Counted from the first letter of the stretch, positions 7,283 through 16,704 are shown. The stretch is 32,997 bases of DNA from JACXVD01 sp047975785 (GCA_047975785.1 JBKEEC010000160.1:1-32997), one strand, 5' to 3'. Program-made: numbers and translations. Notes: generated by a model from the sequence alone, not told the origin.

Positions 7283-8482
7283 TTATTCCCTTCCGACCGT
7301 GCGATTGAGCGCGCGCCAGATTATGTTCTTCTGAATTTCTGTTGCGCCCCCGTAAATGGTCTGTGCGCGATCAAAGAGATAAGCACAGCCGCGCGGTGCG
7401 GCGAACTGCCAATCGGGTGGAAAGGGAGCCTCCCAGTCAGGAGTTTCCCGGTCAGGACGAACCAGAGAGTAGCGTCCACCAACATCCATCCACAAGGCTG
7501 CAATATCCTGCGCCAGTTCCGTGCTCTGGATTTTGAGTGCCGAGATGGCGGCAGGGCTGGCATCACCGGCAAGGGCCCGAATGACAGCCATTTCCAGATT
7601 GGCCAGACGAATTTCCAGACGTGCGAGGCGATTGGCAAATACCGGATCACTGATTTTCGGTGTGACGTCCATACCCATGGAGCGATTTGCCAAAAGACGT
7701 ATTTCTTCCAGATCGGCACATTTGCGCCCAATATGGGCGTAAGACAGGCGCTCATTGCCAAGAAGCACATTGGCATAGTGCCAACCCTGCCCTTCCTCTC
7801 CGATACGATTGGTTGCCGCGGTCCGGACATTCTCGAATATGACCTGATTAAGTTCGTAGGACCCATCAATGGAGATTATCGGGCGAATGGTTATTCCAGG
7901 GGCGTCCATAGGAACGCATATCATTGATATACCATGCTGTTTTCGTTCTTCGGAAGATGTCCGGACAAGGCAAAAAATCCAGTCAGCCCACTGGGCCCGT
8001 GTTGTCCATATCTTGCTGCCATCAAGAATGTAGTCATCCCCGTCGCGTCTCGCTCGCATGGAAAGGCTGGCAAGGTCTGATCCGGCCTCTGGCTCCGAAT
8101 AGCCCTGCGCCCACATGGTCCGCGATTGAAGAATGTCCGGCAACCAGCGTTCTTGCTGTTCAGCTGTGCCAAAAGCAGCGATGATCGGGCCAATATAAAT
8201 CAGGGCCATGGGAGTTATTTCAGGGACGCGCGCATATTCCATCTCTCGATTGAAAATATACCGTTCCACCGCATTCCACCCGGGGCCGCCATGTTCTTTG
8301 GGCCAGCTTGTTGCCAGCCAGCCACGGGACTGTAATGCGCGCTGCGAGCGGACATGATCCTCGCGGCTAATAATGGACCCGACGCGCCATTTGGCGATCA
8401 GGTCTTGCGGATAGTCTTCGGCAAGAAACCGCCGGATCTCTGCCGCAAAATCCTGATGCTTCTGGTTCAGGCCAAGCGTCAT
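7283..8482 (-). CDS. Acyl-CoA dehydrogenase (FadE-type, paralogue of the downstream gene)
   Basis: A 399-residue flavoprotein related to its downstream neighbour: YSEPEAGSDLASLSM (128-142), GSKIWTTRAQWADW, and C-terminal YGGATEIQKNI. The catalytic base is expected at Glu244 in GNERLSYA, aligned with the helix-G Glu of isovaleryl-CoA dehydrogenase. I chose the ATG at 8482 (MTLGLNQ) because GGGGGTGA lies just upstream and the N-terminus then matches its paralogue. ATG 8497 is an alternative, and a start at 8566 would overlap the previous gene. It begins 16 bases after the preceding gene. It may form a heteromer with the 8499-9623 product. Confidence 0.92.
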   Translation of the reverse strand: MTLGLNQKHQDFAAEIRRFLAEDYPQDLIAKWRVGSIISREDHVRSQRALQSRGWLATSWPKEHGGPGWNAVERYIFNREMEYARVPEITPMALIYIGPIIAAFGTAEQQERWLPDILQSRTMWAQGYSEPEAGSDLASLSMRARRDGDDYILDGSKIWTTRAQWADWIFCLVRTSSEERKQHGISMICVPMDAPGITIRPIISIDGSYELNQVIFENVRTAATNRIGEEGQGWHYANVLLGNERLSYAHIGRKCADLEEIRLLANRSMGMDVTPKISDPVFANRLARLEIRLANLEMAVIRALAGDASPAAISALKIQSTELAQDIAALWMDVGGRYSLVRPDRETPDWEAPFPPDWQFAAPRGCAYLFDRAQTIYGGATEIQKNIIWRALNRTVGRE

Positions 8483-8498
8483 TTCCGTCACCCCCATC

Positions 8499-9623
8499 TC
8501 AGGCGCTTTGCGACAATCGGACAAAACGCCGCAGATGGTAATCTGTCGACCCGAAATCATTTTCAATCACCGTGGCACGCTTGAAATAGTGCCCGACAGC
8601 GAGTTCATCACTCATCCCCATGCCGCCATGAAGCTGGACAGCATTCTGGCCAATAAACCGGCAGGCATCGCCGACTGTGACCTTCATGGCGGAGACTGCG
8701 CTGGCCCTGTCAGCGTCACTTTCATCCAGTGACAGCACAGCCCGGTACACCGCGGAAACGGCCATCTCCAGATGCATGAACATATCCACCATCCGGTGTT
8801 GCAAAACCTGAAAACCGGAGATTGCCTGTCCAAATTGATGGCGCTGTTTGGTATATTCGATCGTATCTTCCAGCATTCTGCGCATAATGCCCAGCGATTC
8901 GGCACCGATCATGGCTGTGGCCAGATCCATTACTTTTTCAATCAAGGATTCTGCGCCTCCTCCACTGATGATACAGGAATTTTGGGGAAGGGGCGTATTG
9001 TCGAAAGTTATATCCGCAGCCATTTTCCCGTCCAGCATCGGATAGGGGGTAAGGCTGACCTTATCCCGCTTCATGTCGGCTACGAAAACTGCCGGCTTCC
9101 CGTCTGTCATGGCTGTGAAAAGGATATGTGTCGCCCATGGTGCGCCTGTCACGACCGATTTTGTTCCGGATATATGCCAGGAGTCACCTTGAAGCGAGGC
9201 TTGCAAGGCGGGACTGGCTGGGGCGTAACGCTGATCCGGTTCATCCCACGCAAAGGCGTATATGGCCTTGCCGGATACAATATCGGAAAGATCGAAAAGG
9301 CTGGCTCCCTGTTCCTTTCCGGCAGTGAGAAAGGCAGGAGCGATAACGGCTGTTTCCAGAAACGGCTCTACAGCCAGGTTACGCCCCAGTTCCTCCATGA
9401 CGACCATAAGGTCGACGTGGCTGCCTGCCGTTCCGCCAGAAGTTTCAGGAACACAAATGCCCAACAGGCCGAGATCAATTGCCAGACCGGACCAGAGATC
9501 ACTTCTGAAACCTGTGGCACTTTCAATGCCAGTTCTACGCGATACAAAGTCATTGTTGCGCTCAAGATAGCCCCGGACAGCGGCCCGTAATTGTTCCTGA
9601 TCATCAGTAAATGTGAGATCCAT
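8499..9623 (-). CDS. Divergent acyl-CoA dehydrogenase-like subunit lacking the usual catalytic base
   Basis: A 374-residue protein with acyl-CoA dehydrogenase fold features: an N-terminal helical MDLTFTDDQEQL, a middle beta domain, C-terminal KQRHQFGQAI, and QLHGGMGMS. Unlike its two neighbours it has no TEPxxGSD loop; the region reads FAWDEPDQ (124-131). Both possible catalytic positions lack Glu: helix G has Ala235 in MDLATAM, and the C-terminal motif reads DFGSTDYH. Such subunits are known as partners in the alpha2beta2 enzymes of actinobacterial steroid degradation. The ATG at 9623 has GGGAGAAGGG just upstream; a reading from 9710 adds 29 residues with no family match. It is the first gene of the trio. 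Confidence 0.88.
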   Translation of the reverse strand: MDLTFTDDQEQLRAAVRGYLERNNDFVSRRTGIESATGFRSDLWSGLAIDLGLLGICVPETSGGTAGSHVDLMVVMEELGRNLAVEPFLETAVIAPAFLTAGKEQGASLFDLSDIVSGKAIYAFAWDEPDQRYAPASPALQASLQGDSWHISGTKSVVTGAPWATHILFTAMTDGKPAVFVADMKRDKVSLTPYPMLDGKMAADITFDNTPLPQNSCIISGGGAESLIEKVMDLATAMIGAESLGIMRRMLEDTIEYTKQRHQFGQAISGFQVLQHRMVDMFMHLEMAVSAVYRAVLSLDESDADRASAVSAMKVTVGDACRFIGQNAVQLHGGMGMSDELAVGHYFKRATVIENDFGSTDYHLRRFVRLSQSA

Positions 9624-9880
9624 TGCCCTTCTCCCGTTACACCTGCCTGAATTACTGCACTTTGATAGCACAGCGCGATGGCCCTGTGCCAGAATCCCGT
9701 TGACGGCCATAATCTATTTAGTTAATTGCCTGATTGGTTTTTTGATTGCAATCTCGTTTGTTGAATTTATGCCGTTTTTTGTGTGGAGACAGATCCGAAA
9801 TGGCCTGATCCGTATACTATGCCGGATTTTGCTGTGCAGGAGAGCCCTTTAATGCAGAGTGGTTCAGGAGAATATCAGGA
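9624..9880. promoter_or_regulatory. Divergent promoter gap (acyl-CoA dehydrogenase trio / thiolase operon)
   Basis: A 257-base gap between two divergent operons, AT-rich around 9711-9780. It holds one ATCTA half-site (9712-9716), but the matching right half is not recognisable. It also holds a perfect 10-bp palindrome GATTGCAATC (9744-9753). AGGAG precedes the thiolase ATG by about 10 bases. No convincing gene is seen. The two largest operons must be driven from here. Confidence 0.5.
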
Positions 9881-11056
9881 ATGTCGGAAGCCTTTATCGT
9901 CGCAGCAGCCCGAACCGCAGGTGGCCGGCGGGGTGGTGCACTGGCCGGATGGCATCCGGTGGATATGGCTGGTGCTATCCTGACAGAACTTGTCCGGCGT
10001 GTGGATATGGACCCTGCGCAGATAGATGACGTGATCATGGGTTGTGTGGGCCAGGCCGGCGAGCAGTCGCAACAGATTGGTCGTTCGGCTGTTCTGGCTT
10101 CGGTGCTGCCTCAAACTGTGCCTGCTGTCACGATCGACAGGCAATGCGGATCATCGCAGCAAGCAGTGCAGTTTGCAGCGCAGGCCGTCATGTCGGGCAC
10201 TCAGGATATCGTCATTGCAGCGGGCGTCGAAAGCATGAGTCGCGTCCCGATGGGTTTGCCGACCTGGCTGCCTGCAAAGAGCGGGATTGGTGAAGGCCCC
10301 TGGCCGCCTAGTGTTCTGGATCAATACGGGGTCAGGGAGTTCAACCAGTTTGTTGGCGCCGAGAAAGTTGCTGAAAAATACGGACTTTCGCGCGATGAAC
10401 TGGATGGTTACGCGCTTGAAAGTCATCGCCGTGCGGCAAAGGCAACGCAGGATGGGGCCTTTGAAGGAGAAATACTCCCTCTGGCAATCGTGGGTGAAGA
10501 CGGGGCTACGCATACGCATGATACGGATGAGGGTATCCGGTTTAATGCTTCGCTTGAGCAGATATCATCGGTTGATCCGATCCTTGAAGGTGGCATGGTT
10601 TCCGCTGCATCTGCGAGCCAGATGTGTGATGGCGCATCCGGGGTAATGGTTGTCAGCGAGAGGGCGGTCAGGGACCATGGTTTTACTCCGCTGGCCCGTA
10701 TCCACGCATTTTCTGTTACTGCCGGTGACCCCGTGATTATGCTGGATGAGCCTGTGCCAGCAACACGCAAGGTTTTTGAGCGGGCTGCAATGGAGATGAA
10801 GGATATTGACCTGTTCGAGGTCAATGAAGCCTTTGCCCCTGTTCCACTTGGCTGGATCAGGGCGATGGAGGCTGACCCGGACAAGGTAAACTGTCTGGGA
10901 GGAGGCATTGCTCTGGGGCACCCGCTGGGAGCCACAGGCACCAAGCTGATGACGACGCTGGTTTATGCCCTCAGAAATCGTCGTTTGCGCTGGGGGTTGC
11001 AAACCATGTGCGAAGGCGGCGGCGTTGCCAACGCGACAATAATCGAGGCGCTCTAG
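9881..11056 (+). CDS. Acetyl-CoA C-acyltransferase (beta-ketothiolase, FadA6-like)
   Basis: A 391-residue canonical thiolase that cleaves a 3-ketoacyl-CoA with CoA. The triad is complete: Cys89 in DRQCGSSQQ, His347 in GHPLGATG and Cys377 in MCEGGG, with NEAFAP in between. The N-terminal GGRRGGALAGWHPVD and the DRQCGSSQQA block recall the FadA6 branch known from steroid ring C/D breakdown, but I cannot separate this from other degradative thiolases without alignment. It is the first gene of an eight-gene rightward operon; 41 bases separate it from the CoA-transferase. Confidence 0.94.
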   Translation: MSEAFIVAAARTAGGRRGGALAGWHPVDMAGAILTELVRRVDMDPAQIDDVIMGCVGQAGEQSQQIGRSAVLASVLPQTVPAVTIDRQCGSSQQAVQFAAQAVMSGTQDIVIAAGVESMSRVPMGLPTWLPAKSGIGEGPWPPSVLDQYGVREFNQFVGAEKVAEKYGLSRDELDGYALESHRRAAKATQDGAFEGEILPLAIVGEDGATHTHDTDEGIRFNASLEQISSVDPILEGGMVSAASASQMCDGASGVMVVSERAVRDHGFTPLARIHAFSVTAGDPVIMLDEPVPATRKVFERAAMEMKDIDLFEVNEAFAPVPLGWIRAMEADPDKVNCLGGGIALGHPLGATGTKLMTTLVYALRNRRLRWGLQTMCEGGGVANATIIEAL

Positions 11057-11097
11057 CCATGATGTGTCTGAATAAATAATCGGGTGGAGGATGTTTC

Positions 11098-13398
11098 ATG
11101 GCAAAGGAATTTGATACACCATTAGGCGGTATTCGCGTGGTGGATGCTGTGCGGGGGGCGATGGCGCCTGTAACGCGCTACCTTGCAGAACTGGGCGCAT
11201 ATGTGGATCGTCTGGACGAAGAATCCGGCGGTGACACGGTCGAAAGTCTGGCGGCCAATCATGGCAAGATCCTGCATCCTTTCGGGCCTGATGCAGCGGA
11301 GGCAATCCCTCTTCTGGAAGAGGCGGACATCATCGTTGCTGATGCGGGTCATGGGCTGGATTTCCAGGCTTTGCGGAAGCAGCGCCCCGCACTTGTGACC
11401 ATGGAGGTGTCCGGGTTTGGTTCGGGCAATAGCCTGTCTGACTGGAAGGAAACCGGTCCGGTTCTCCATGCCCTGTCGGCAGAGCTTTCCCGTTCAGGTA
11501 TTCGTGGCCGCGCTCCCTTGCTGCCCCCTGGTGATCTGGCACATCAATGTTCGGCTGCTCACGCAGCATTTGCACTGGTTAGTGCGCTCTATCGTGCGCT
11601 TGCAACAGGTGCAGGAGCGCATTTCGATTTTTCGGCGCTTGATGGTGCTGTGCAGGCGCTCGACCCCGGTTTTGGCATCAGCGGTAGTGCAACCCTTGGG
11701 AAGCCGGTTGGCTTGCTACAGCGCGGCAGACCCCGTCCGGGTTTCCAGTATCCGATCTTTCCCTGCGCGGACGGGCATGTGCGTATCTGCCTGCTGGCAA
11801 AGCGGCAGTGGCGCGGAATGTTTGCATGGATGGGGGAGCCGGAGCAGTTTGCCTCTCCTGAATTTGACAAGACGGCCAATCGTTACAAGTCACCGGATTT
11901 GCTACCTTATATTGGTCGTTTTGTGGCAGATAAAACCCGTGCTGAACTGGAGGCTGGCGGACAGAAATATGGAGTGCCGCTCTCTGCTCTGCTGACATTG
12001 GGTGAATTTGTTGAAAGTGAACATATTGCAGCGCGGGAGGCACTGGTTGATCAGGAGGGTGCGGGCAAGCTTCCTGCCAGTGTTCTGACCATTGATGGAA
12101 AACGTGTCGGGGCAACAGGTGAGGGAGTTGCCGTGGACTTTCCGAAGCCGGTTGCTGGCGGTGATCCTGCCCCGTTTGCCGGACTGAAAGTGCTTGATCT
12201 GGGCGTGATTGTGGTGGGTGCAGAGCAGGCGCGACTGCTAGGTGATCTGGGTGCTGATGTGATCAAGGTGGAAAGCCGGGCTTTCCCTGATGGTAATCGT
12301 CAGTCTTATCTGGATTTTGGAATGTCTGTCAGCTTTGCCGCAGGACATCGCAACAAGCGCAGCCTTGGCCTTGATTTGCGCAGTGATGAAGGTCGCACTC
12401 TGTTTTTTGAACTGGTGAAACAGGCCGATATTGTGTGCTCCAACTTCAAACCGGGAACAATGGAAAAGCTCGGTCTCGGTCATGAGGTGCTCAGTAAAGT
12501 CAACCCGCGGATTATTGTCTCGGAAAGTTCGGCTTTCGGTGATACTGGCCCATGGAGCAGCCGCATGGGGTATGGCCCGCTGGTTCGTGCTGCAACGGGG
12601 CTGACCCTGGCATGGCGCTACCCCGAAGATCCGGACAGCTTCAGTGATTCCATAACTATTTATCCGGATCATGTTGCCGGAAGAATCTGCGCAATGGGTG
12701 CAGTGGCACTGCTCATTCGCCGGCTGAGAACCGGAAAGGGAGGAATTTCAAAGGTTGCCCAGTCTGAAGTTATGCTCAGTCAGTTTGCAGCCGATGTTTT
12801 GGCCCTGACACGAGGCGAAAGTATTGAAACTGCTCCGGACTGGCCGTGGAACGCTTATCCGGCCATGGGTGAGGATGAGTGGTGCGTTGTCACAATTCGC
12901 AGTGATACAGACTGGCAGGCTCTGTGTGATATCATTGGTTTTCACGAAGGTGCAGCCTTGTCTGGTGCCGCTGCACGACTTGCGGAAAAGGCCTCTATTG
13001 ATGCTGCACTGATGAACTGGCTCGCCGGTCGTGAACCGATGGAGGCGGCTAAAATCCTGCAGGCAGCAGGCGTTCCGGCAGCGCCTATGCTGCGGATCGC
13101 TGATCTGCCTGACTTTGACTATTACCGCGAACGGGGGTTCTATCGTCAGGTAGGACACCGTTGGTTGCAGGAAACTGTCACCGCCGAAACCTATATAGTC
13201 CCCTCCGATGAGCTGCCAGCCCTGCCCCAGATGGATGCTCCGCTGGCAGGTGAGCAGACGGAAGATATTATTGCAGGGTGGCTGGGACTGGATGACCGGC
13301 AGATTGCCAGTCTGGTTGAACGGCAGATTCTTGAGCCGCTTCTGGATTCTACGCGCGCTTCGGCAGAACGATTTATGGCCGAGGCAGTGGCCCGGTGA
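11098..13398 (+). CDS. Tandem double-domain family III (CaiB/BaiF) CoA-transferase
   Basis: A 766-residue protein, about twice the usual ~400. It contains two consecutive family III CoA-transferase domains. Domain 1 (about 1-345) opens with GGIRVVDAVRG. Domain 2 (about 360-766) opens with FAGLKVLDLG and carries AGHRNKRSLGLDLRS and NFKPGTMEKLGLG. Family III enzymes use a catalytic Asp: domain 2 has Asp524 in YPDHVAG, while domain 1 has only a weaker candidate, Asp146 in PPGDLAHQ. The reaction would move CoA between acyl groups, loading the substrate without ATP. Family III enzymes often work as interlocked dimers, so the fusion may be a built-in pseudo-dimer. GGAGG lies about 7 bases before the ATG. 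Confidence 0.92.
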   Translation: MAKEFDTPLGGIRVVDAVRGAMAPVTRYLAELGAYVDRLDEESGGDTVESLAANHGKILHPFGPDAAEAIPLLEEADIIVADAGHGLDFQALRKQRPALVTMEVSGFGSGNSLSDWKETGPVLHALSAELSRSGIRGRAPLLPPGDLAHQCSAAHAAFALVSALYRALATGAGAHFDFSALDGAVQALDPGFGISGSATLGKPVGLLQRGRPRPGFQYPIFPCADGHVRICLLAKRQWRGMFAWMGEPEQFASPEFDKTANRYKSPDLLPYIGRFVADKTRAELEAGGQKYGVPLSALLTLGEFVESEHIAAREALVDQEGAGKLPASVLTIDGKRVGATGEGVAVDFPKPVAGGDPAPFAGLKVLDLGVIVVGAEQARLLGDLGADVIKVESRAFPDGNRQSYLDFGMSVSFAAGHRNKRSLGLDLRSDEGRTLFFELVKQADIVCSNFKPGTMEKLGLGHEVLSKVNPRIIVSESSAFGDTGPWSSRMGYGPLVRAATGLTLAWRYPEDPDSFSDSITIYPDHVAGRICAMGAVALLIRRLRTGKGGISKVAQSEVMLSQFAADVLALTRGESIETAPDWPWNAYPAMGEDEWCVVTIRSDTDWQALCDIIGFHEGAALSGAAARLAEKASIDAALMNWLAGREPMEAAKILQAAGVPAAPMLRIADLPDFDYYRERGFYRQVGHRWLQETVTAETYIVPSDELPALPQMDAPLAGEQTEDIIAGWLGLDDRQIASLVERQILEPLLDSTRASAERFMAEAVAR

Positions 13399-13427
13399 GA
13401 ATTTTTCAAACATAAGGATAAACGAAT

Positions 13428-14696
13428 ATGGCAGAAGCCTATATCATTGATGCCGTCCGCACACCGAGAGGAATCGGTAAAGCAGGCAAGGGGGCGCTTG
13501 CAGAGTGTCACCCGCAACATCTCGCAGCGACCGTGCTAAAGGCGCTTGCATACAGGAACAGCCTGAACACGGCCGATGTCGATGACATTATCTGGTCCAC
13601 ATCTGCACAGCGTGGCCGGCAGGGCGGTGATCTGGGCCGTATGGCGGCACTGGATGCGGGTTACGATATTACCGCTTCGGGTGTTACGCTGGATCGCTTT
13701 TGTGGTGGGGGGATCAGCTCTGTGGCCCTGGCTGCCGCGCAGGTGATGAGCGGGATGGAAGACCTTGTCATCGCTGGCGGCACCGAAATGATGAGCTATA
13801 CAGGTGAACGGGACAAACAGGAGGCTGCTGCCGGGCTGGAGTCCCTGCTGATGGGGGCGCATAATCAGCACCTGGACAAGGTTCATCCCCAGTCCCATCA
13901 GGGTATTTGCGCTGATGCAATTGCAACTATGGAAAATATCACTCGCGAGGATCTTGATCGGCTGGGCGCTGAAAGTCAGGTCCGTGCTGCCCGTGCCATT
14001 GCAGAGGGTCGCTTCGATAAATCACTGGTGCCGGTCATGGACCATGATGGTAATGTGCTGCTCGATAAAGAAGAGTTCCCTCGTCCGCAAACCACAGAAG
14101 AAAGCCTGGCGCAGCTGAAGCCCGCTTTTGAAGGTCTGGCGGATTACGAGTATAATTCTGCCGGAGACACCTTTCGCAAGCAGATCAACCGTCGTTATCC
14201 TGATGTCAAGTTTACTGCGGTTCATCATGCCGGGAACAGCTCTGGCGTAGTGGACGGTGCTGCAGCCCTGCTTCTGGCCTCACGGGACTATGCGAAAAAG
14301 CATGGCATGAAGCCGCGTGCGCGCATTGTGGCGACTGCCAATATGGGCGATGATCCGACGCTGATGCTTAATGCGCCCGTTCCGGCCGCGAGAAAGGCGC
14401 TGGAAAAAGCCGGGCTGACCAAAGACGATATCGACCTCTGGGAAATCAACGAAGCTTTTGCAGTCGTGGCGGAGAAGTTCATCCGTGACCTGGAACTGGA
14501 TCGGGACGCGGTCAATGTGAATGGCGGTGCCATTGCGCTTGGCCATCCGATCGGGGCCACCGGCTCAATCCTGATTGGCACTCTGGTTGATGAACTGGAA
14601 CGCACAGGCAAACAATATGGTCTTGCGACTATGTGTGCGGCGGGTGGCATGGCTCCTGCTATCATTATTGAACGGGTTGATGACTTCATCGACTGA
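13428..14696 (+). CDS. Acetyl-CoA C-acyltransferase (second canonical thiolase)
   Basis: A 422-residue thiolase with a complete active site: Cys92 in DRFCGGGISS, His373 in GHPIGATG and Cys403 in MCAAGGM. NEAFAVVAEKF lies between. It is not a close copy of the thiolase at 9881: the Cys motif and the 120-160 region differ, so the two probably act on different 3-ketoacyl-CoAs. AAGGA is upstream of the ATG. It lies 29 bases after the CoA-transferase and 14 before the SDR, a tight operon arrangement that pairs thiolase with a 3-hydroxyacyl-CoA dehydrogenase-like SDR. Confidence 0.94.
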   Translation: MAEAYIIDAVRTPRGIGKAGKGALAECHPQHLAATVLKALAYRNSLNTADVDDIIWSTSAQRGRQGGDLGRMAALDAGYDITASGVTLDRFCGGGISSVALAAAQVMSGMEDLVIAGGTEMMSYTGERDKQEAAAGLESLLMGAHNQHLDKVHPQSHQGICADAIATMENITREDLDRLGAESQVRAARAIAEGRFDKSLVPVMDHDGNVLLDKEEFPRPQTTEESLAQLKPAFEGLADYEYNSAGDTFRKQINRRYPDVKFTAVHHAGNSSGVVDGAAALLLASRDYAKKHGMKPRARIVATANMGDDPTLMLNAPVPAARKALEKAGLTKDDIDLWEINEAFAVVAEKFIRDLELDRDAVNVNGGAIALGHPIGATGSILIGTLVDELERTGKQYGLATMCAAGGMAPAIIIERVDDFID

Positions 14697-14710
14697 AAAG
14701 GGGATTATTC

Positions 14711-15493
14711 ATGGAAATCAATGAAAAAACTGTCGCGGTCGTAACAGGCGGGGCTTCCGGTCTGGGCGCAGCAACCGCGCGCGCGCTGGCAGACAAAGGA
14801 GCCAAAGTTGCCCTGTTTGATCTCAATGAAGATCTGGGTGAAAAGCTGGCTTCGGAAATCAACGGCCTGTTCTGCAAGGTTGATGTTACAGATGATGCAT
14901 CGGTTGATGCTGCGTTTGCCAAGGCCCGTGCGGCGCACGGACAGGAACAGGCACTGGTGTGTTGTGCCGGTATTGGCAATGCGTTCAAAACTGCGTCGCG
15001 ATCAAAAGAAGACGGGGCTATCAAGCATTTCCCGCTTGATGCTTTCAATACGGTTATTCAGGTTAACCTGCTGGGGACATTCCGCTGTGTAGCCAAATCG
15101 GCCGCCGGTATGCTGACGCTGGAGCCGGGTGTAGATGGTGAGCGCGGTGCCATGGTGATGACCGCATCGGTTGCAGCCGAAGATGGCCAGATGGGACAGG
15201 CCGCTTATTCCGCATCCAAGGGTGGCATTGTAGGTATGACATTGCCTATTGCCCGTGATCTGATGGGCGAAGGCATCCGGATCAACACCATCCTTCCGGG
15301 GATTTTCATGACGCCGCTTATGCTGGGTGCTCCGCAGGCAGTGCTTGATGGGCTGGCGGCATCTGTTCCTTTCCCCAAGCGGCTGGGCGATCCGGCGGAA
15401 TATGCCGGGCTTGCGCTGACCATGCTGGAAACCGGCTATTTCAATGGCGAGGATGTCCGCCTGGATGGCGCTATTCGCATGGCTCCACGCTAG
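14711..15493 (+). CDS. SDR, 3-hydroxyacyl-CoA dehydrogenase type II-like (HSD17B10-like)
   Basis: A 260-residue SDR. TGGASGLGAATA (12-23) binds the cofactor, and Asp37 in FDLNE indicates NAD preference. The catalytic set is Asn119, Ser153, Tyr166 and Lys170 (YSASKGG). The NNAG motif is altered to CCAG (84-87). The long loop after that motif and the VDGERGAMVMTAS region resemble the HSD17B10 / type II 3-hydroxyacyl-CoA dehydrogenase group, which oxidises 3-hydroxyacyl-CoA (and steroid alcohols in animals). Its place between a thiolase and an acyl-CoA dehydrogenase supports a beta-oxidation role. AAGGGG precedes the ATG. Confidence 0.93.
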   Translation: MEINEKTVAVVTGGASGLGAATARALADKGAKVALFDLNEDLGEKLASEINGLFCKVDVTDDASVDAAFAKARAAHGQEQALVCCAGIGNAFKTASRSKEDGAIKHFPLDAFNTVIQVNLLGTFRCVAKSAAGMLTLEPGVDGERGAMVMTASVAAEDGQMGQAAYSASKGGIVGMTLPIARDLMGEGIRINTILPGIFMTPLMLGAPQAVLDGLAASVPFPKRLGDPAEYAGLALTMLETGYFNGEDVRLDGAIRMAPR

Positions 15494-15500
15494 GGATATC

Positions 15501-16667
15501 ATGATGGGCCTGTTTGAAGACGCACCCGCATGGATGGACGATGAACTCGTCATGTTTGACGATTCCGTCAGAAGATTCATAGCGGATAAATTGCCACCCG
15601 AACGGCTCGACCAGTGGCGCGAGGAAGGAATCGTTCCTCGCGCCGCATGGGAGGAAATGGCTGAGGCGGGTTTGCTGGGCATTTCTATCGATCCCGATTA
15701 TGGGGGTGCAGGCGGTGATTTCCGGCATGAGGCCGTTCTGATCCGCCATCTTGGTCTGGCAGGGGCTGAAGGCTTCGGGGTGCCTTTACTTAACGCGATA
15801 TGTGCCCCCTATATCGATAAATACGGGACCGAAGACCAGAAACGACGCTGGCTTCCCAAACTGGCTTCAGGAGAGTTCATTGCCGCAATTGCCATGACGG
15901 AGCCGGGAGCCGGGTCTGACCTTCAAGGTATTCGGACAACTGCCATGCGTAACGGTAACGGGTATCTTCTGAATGGGCAGAAGACATTTATCACCAATGG
16001 CCAGCATGCGGATCTGATTATCGTGGTTGCCAAAACCGACCCCGGTGGCGGTAGCAGGGGGATATCCCTGTTTGGTGTTGAAGTAGATGGTCTGGACGGC
16101 TTTGAGCGGGGAAGAAACCTCGACAAGATCGGCCTTGAGATGGGAGACACATCCGAGCTGTTCTTTGATGATGTCGCCTTGCCTGCCGATGCCCTGATTG
16201 GCGGCGAGGAAGGGCAGGGCATGTATCAGCTGATGAAGGAATTGCCGAAGGAGCGGCTTATCATCGCGCTGGAATGTCTGGCGATGATAGAATCCGCAAT
16301 GGATGTCACGCTCGACTATGTGCGGGACAGAAAAGTCTTTGGCAAATCCGTTCTCGATTATCAGAACACACAGTTCAGACTGGCTGAGCACAAGACAGAG
16401 GCCGTGATTGCCCGTGTCTTTGTCAATGACTGCATGGAGCGGTATCTGGCGGGTAATCTTGACGCAGCCACTGCCAGTATGGCCAAATACTGGTTGTCTG
16501 AACGGGCACAGAATATCGTCGATGGCTGTCAGCAGTTCTTTGGCGGATATGGCTATATGAATGAATATCCGATTGCCAGGATGTACAAGGATGTGCGGGT
16601 TAAGCGCGTCTATGGCGGGACAACCGAAGTCATGAAACTGCTCATCGCCCGCACTCTGGAAGCATAG
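15501..16667 (+). CDS. Acyl-CoA dehydrogenase (LCAD/IVD-like base position)
   Basis: A 388-residue acyl-CoA dehydrogenase. MTEPGAGSDLQGI (132-144) is the FAD loop and NGQKTFITNG follows. The C-terminal motif is YGGTTEVMK, and the base is expected at Glu251 in LPKERLIIA, matching the long-chain enzyme. It differs in subgroup from the leftward trio and looks like a stand-alone homomeric enzyme. I chose ATG 15501 (or 15504) because AGGG lies about 6 bases upstream and it begins 7 bases after the SDR stop. A longer reading from 15444 would overlap the SDR. Confidence 0.93.
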   Translation: MMGLFEDAPAWMDDELVMFDDSVRRFIADKLPPERLDQWREEGIVPRAAWEEMAEAGLLGISIDPDYGGAGGDFRHEAVLIRHLGLAGAEGFGVPLLNAICAPYIDKYGTEDQKRRWLPKLASGEFIAAIAMTEPGAGSDLQGIRTTAMRNGNGYLLNGQKTFITNGQHADLIIVVAKTDPGGGSRGISLFGVEVDGLDGFERGRNLDKIGLEMGDTSELFFDDVALPADALIGGEEGQGMYQLMKELPKERLIIALECLAMIESAMDVTLDYVRDRKVFGKSVLDYQNTQFRLAEHKTEAVIARVFVNDCMERYLAGNLDAATASMAKYWLSERAQNIVDGCQQFFGGYGYMNEYPIARMYKDVRVKRVYGGTTEVMKLLIARTLEA

Positions 16668-16704
16668 GGCGGAAACAGAGGCTGGAAGCACAGGAAGACG
16701 GAAA

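Noticed and set aside
8772..9590. 272-codon rightward frame antisense to the divergent acyl-CoA dehydrogenase
   Set aside because: Shadow frame; the leftward protein has clear family features.
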